Source: Oryzias latipes
Taxonomy: Eukaryota; Chordata; Actinopteri; Beloniformes; Adrianichthyidae
Reading direction: 5' to 3'
Length of the DNA stretch: 64,000 bases
Assembly: GCF_002234675.1 (NCBI RefSeq)
Contig: NC_019875.2
Location: forward strand, 26,440,299-26,504,298
The notes beneath the pieces are model-generated. The model made no database searches and was not told the origin of the DNA. It worked only from the letters and a program-made list of their open reading frames with translations. The stretch's first letter is position 1; every line of letters begins with the position of its first letter. Below, piece after piece: positions 62,060-64,000 of this stretch. The position numbers were made by a program, and so were the translations under genes.

Positions 62060-63030
62060 GTTGACAACTTTATATCAAAATGGAAAAATGTGGAGCAACT
62101 CATACAGGATAGGACAATTTATAGTTTTATTGGAGATAGAAAAGAAGCCTTGAATATTTACGATAAAATTGTGGTTTATCGATGTGCACATTGATAAAAA
62201 ATAGAAATTTCCTAAGTTTTGAAACTTTAAAACAGAAATTTATCTTGACCACTTCAGATTTTTACAGATAAAAGATTACTTTGACAAGGAAATTAGAAAT
62301 AATATAAATTTAAATGAAGATGGAATAATTAGAACTATTGTTGAAACTTACAATTCTAAAAAACACAGAATTCAATCATCGCTCCACAAAAATCAAATGG
62401 AAAAAAAGGGAAAAACACCACGTATATTAAAAGGAAATGGGAAAGGGAACTGGATATAAAAATAGCAGATGATGACTGGCCCCAAATTTGGCAAACACAG
62501 AATACATCCACTTCATCACGGACATGGAGACTGCATTGTTGGGAAAACACAATTACGGTAGATATTTTATAACACCAAAGATCATTAACAAGCAGACTTC
62601 AGTGCCCCAGCCATGTTGGAGAAAATGTGGAGACGTAAAGGTAGATCATTCCCATATTTTTGGGTTTTACCCCAAAGCGATTCCCTTTTGGAAGAATATT
62701 CACCAGATTATAACCAATGTCCTGGGCTACGATATACAGAAGACATGCTTATTTCTGTATCTGGGCAACATATCATAAAATGTACCGAAAAATGGCAGAT
62801 ATTTAGTAAAAAAAATTCTAGCTGCAGGCAAGAAAACAATCACAAGACAATGGTACAAGACAGATTTTCCAACACAGCAGAAATGGGAAAAGATAGTGGA
62901 AGTAATACATGTGATGGAATTGTTTAACTATAGGATAAGAACTCAAGGAGATCTTTGTCGAAAAAGATGGGAGAAATGGACTAACTACAAAACGACAGTA
63001 TAAGGACTTAAACATTGACAATGTTATTTA
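62060..63030 (+). mobile_element. L1-type LINE, 3' fragment of ORF2
   Basis: A plus-strand translation gives the C-terminal L1 ORF2 region. There is a Cys/His motif (CWRKCGDVKVDHSHIF at about 62608-62655), then FWKNIHQIITNVLG, with frameshifts and stops before and after. A second frame gives RYTEDMLISV, and then near 62850-62960 a segment like the L1 tail (WEKIVEVIHVMELFNYRIRT, RKRWEKW). The rest of ORF2 is absent, as in a typical 5'-truncated insertion. Confidence 0.75.
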
Positions 63031-64000
63031 AAACCTATAGAGCCAAGGCAACCCAAGGTATTTCTTTTGTTTTTTTGTTCAGCTTTGTAAACCTATTTTT
63101 ACTGTTCCTTATGCTTTTTTGGTTGTATGTTTTAACTGTGTTTAAAAGGCAAATTTTTTTTTTTTTTAATTTTCAAAAATGTCAATACTAACAGGCCCAA
63201 GCCAAATGAAGGCCCCTGCCAGTCACAACGCCAGCTCTGGGAAGTGGGTAGACGTCATGGGGCATATTATTTAACATAAACACACAGCTTCATAGTTATA
63301 CAGAGAAAGATCTGTGTCATAAACGTCACTTTCTCTCTGAGATATGCCCATGAAGGAGATAACAATACTTCTTAATGACCATAACTCAACCAGAAAGGTC
63401 AGAGCTCATTTAGATAATGTCTAAAGGAAGCAAGTCGAGGTGATGATTCATCGAGCAACAAGAGTTTATCAGTCCGAGGACTGTGGTCTGCTGTCCTTGG
63501 ATGGCATTTGGAAGACACCATAAAACTGAACCTTTGGAGCAAAGTTCAATATTTATTGTTCGGTGTTTATGTTTGATCGCTGCAATGTTTCTTCCCTCAC
63601 TGGTTCCTGAACTGCCACACAGGAAGCAGGCAGCATAAACACAGGGGACAAAGCAGATCCTCTCTTTAGCCGTGCCTCTGAACTCAGCCAATGGATTTTT
63701 ACCGTCACGTCAGAAAGTCATTTAACTTACATTTAAGAAAAGATAAACAGATTTAGAAAAACTTAATCATCCCATCTTTTTATTTTTTTCTACAAACTCA
63801 AAAACCTTTCATGGTAAAGCTACATGAGTCTTGGTCTTAGTTTATTGTTATTTACTTTGTAATATTGCGCATTTGTTAGTTAAATGAAATAATCCCAAAA
63901 GGTTTCTACTTATAATTTTTTAGGCTAAAATATAAATTTTGTGGTAACAATGCAAAATAAAAGACAAAAACACACAAAATGAATTGCTTACATGAGCCAC
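63031..64000. other. Right-end sequence, nothing recognised
   Basis: AT-rich DNA with a moderately balanced patch at 63400-63690 whose minus-strand open frame (93 codons) shows no known domain. No gene was called. Confidence 0.4.

Noticed and set aside
1-64000. CRISPR arrays, operons, phage or plasmid features
   Set aside because: The DNA is vertebrate: split genes, GT-AG introns, SINEs and LINEs. No regularly spaced repeats of the CRISPR type were seen.

Overview
The window is nuclear DNA from a bony fish, most likely a spiny-rayed (percomorph) teleost. It is AT-rich. Its genes are split into many short exons with GT-AG introns, and the introns and intergenic spaces carry fish-type repeats: Tc1-like DNA transposons, tRNA-derived SINEs, and RTE, R2-like and L1 LINE fragments. 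No operon, bacterial, viral or organellar features were seen.

Layout from left to right. (1) 1-1600: the last coding exon and 3' UTR of an unidentified plus-strand gene encoding a Pro-rich, acidic C-terminus. (2) 2032-8400, minus: a complete 14-exon meprin beta gene (mep1b, 728 codons by my splicing), tail to tail with gene 1. (3) 8400-17385: a gene-free stretch with a short terminal-inverted-repeat element, a long TA microsatellite, a dead Tc1 copy and a GC-rich block that looks like a promoter with a perfect CRE. (4) 17386-25073, plus: a complete five-exon neuropsin-family opsin (444 aa) that keeps the retinal lysine but has lost the D/E-R-Y triplet and the NPxxY tyrosine. (5) 27165-34865, minus: a complete ripk1 (675 aa; kinase, RHIM and death domain) with transposons in its introns. 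(6) 35280-41640: intergenic space filled with decayed LINEs and a Tc1 copy. (7) 41761-47695, plus: dusp22 (174 aa, 7 exons). (8) 49220-55375, plus: irf4 (459 aa, 8 coding exons). (9) 55376-64000: gene-free DNA downstream of irf4, with an L1 fragment near the end.

For each of the five complete genes I joined the exons by hand, and every internal junction keeps the reading frame. The predicted lengths agree closely with the human orthologues where I know them (MEP1B 701, RIPK1 671, DUSP22 184, IRF4 451).

RIPK1, DUSP22 and IRF4 all lie in human 6p25, so the right half is a conserved neighbourhood rich in immune signalling genes: RIPK1 acts in TNF and cell-death signalling, DUSP22 is a JNK/T-cell-receptor pathway phosphatase, and IRF4 is a lymphoid transcription factor. 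Meprin beta and the opsin are not functionally linked to these. I found no gene cluster that looks like a new multi-gene system. The more unusual items are the motif-altered opsin, a multi-copy short transposon family scattered through the window, nested and inverted transposons inside ripk1 and irf4 introns, a probable non-canonical splice donor in ripk1, and the unidentified gene at the left edge.
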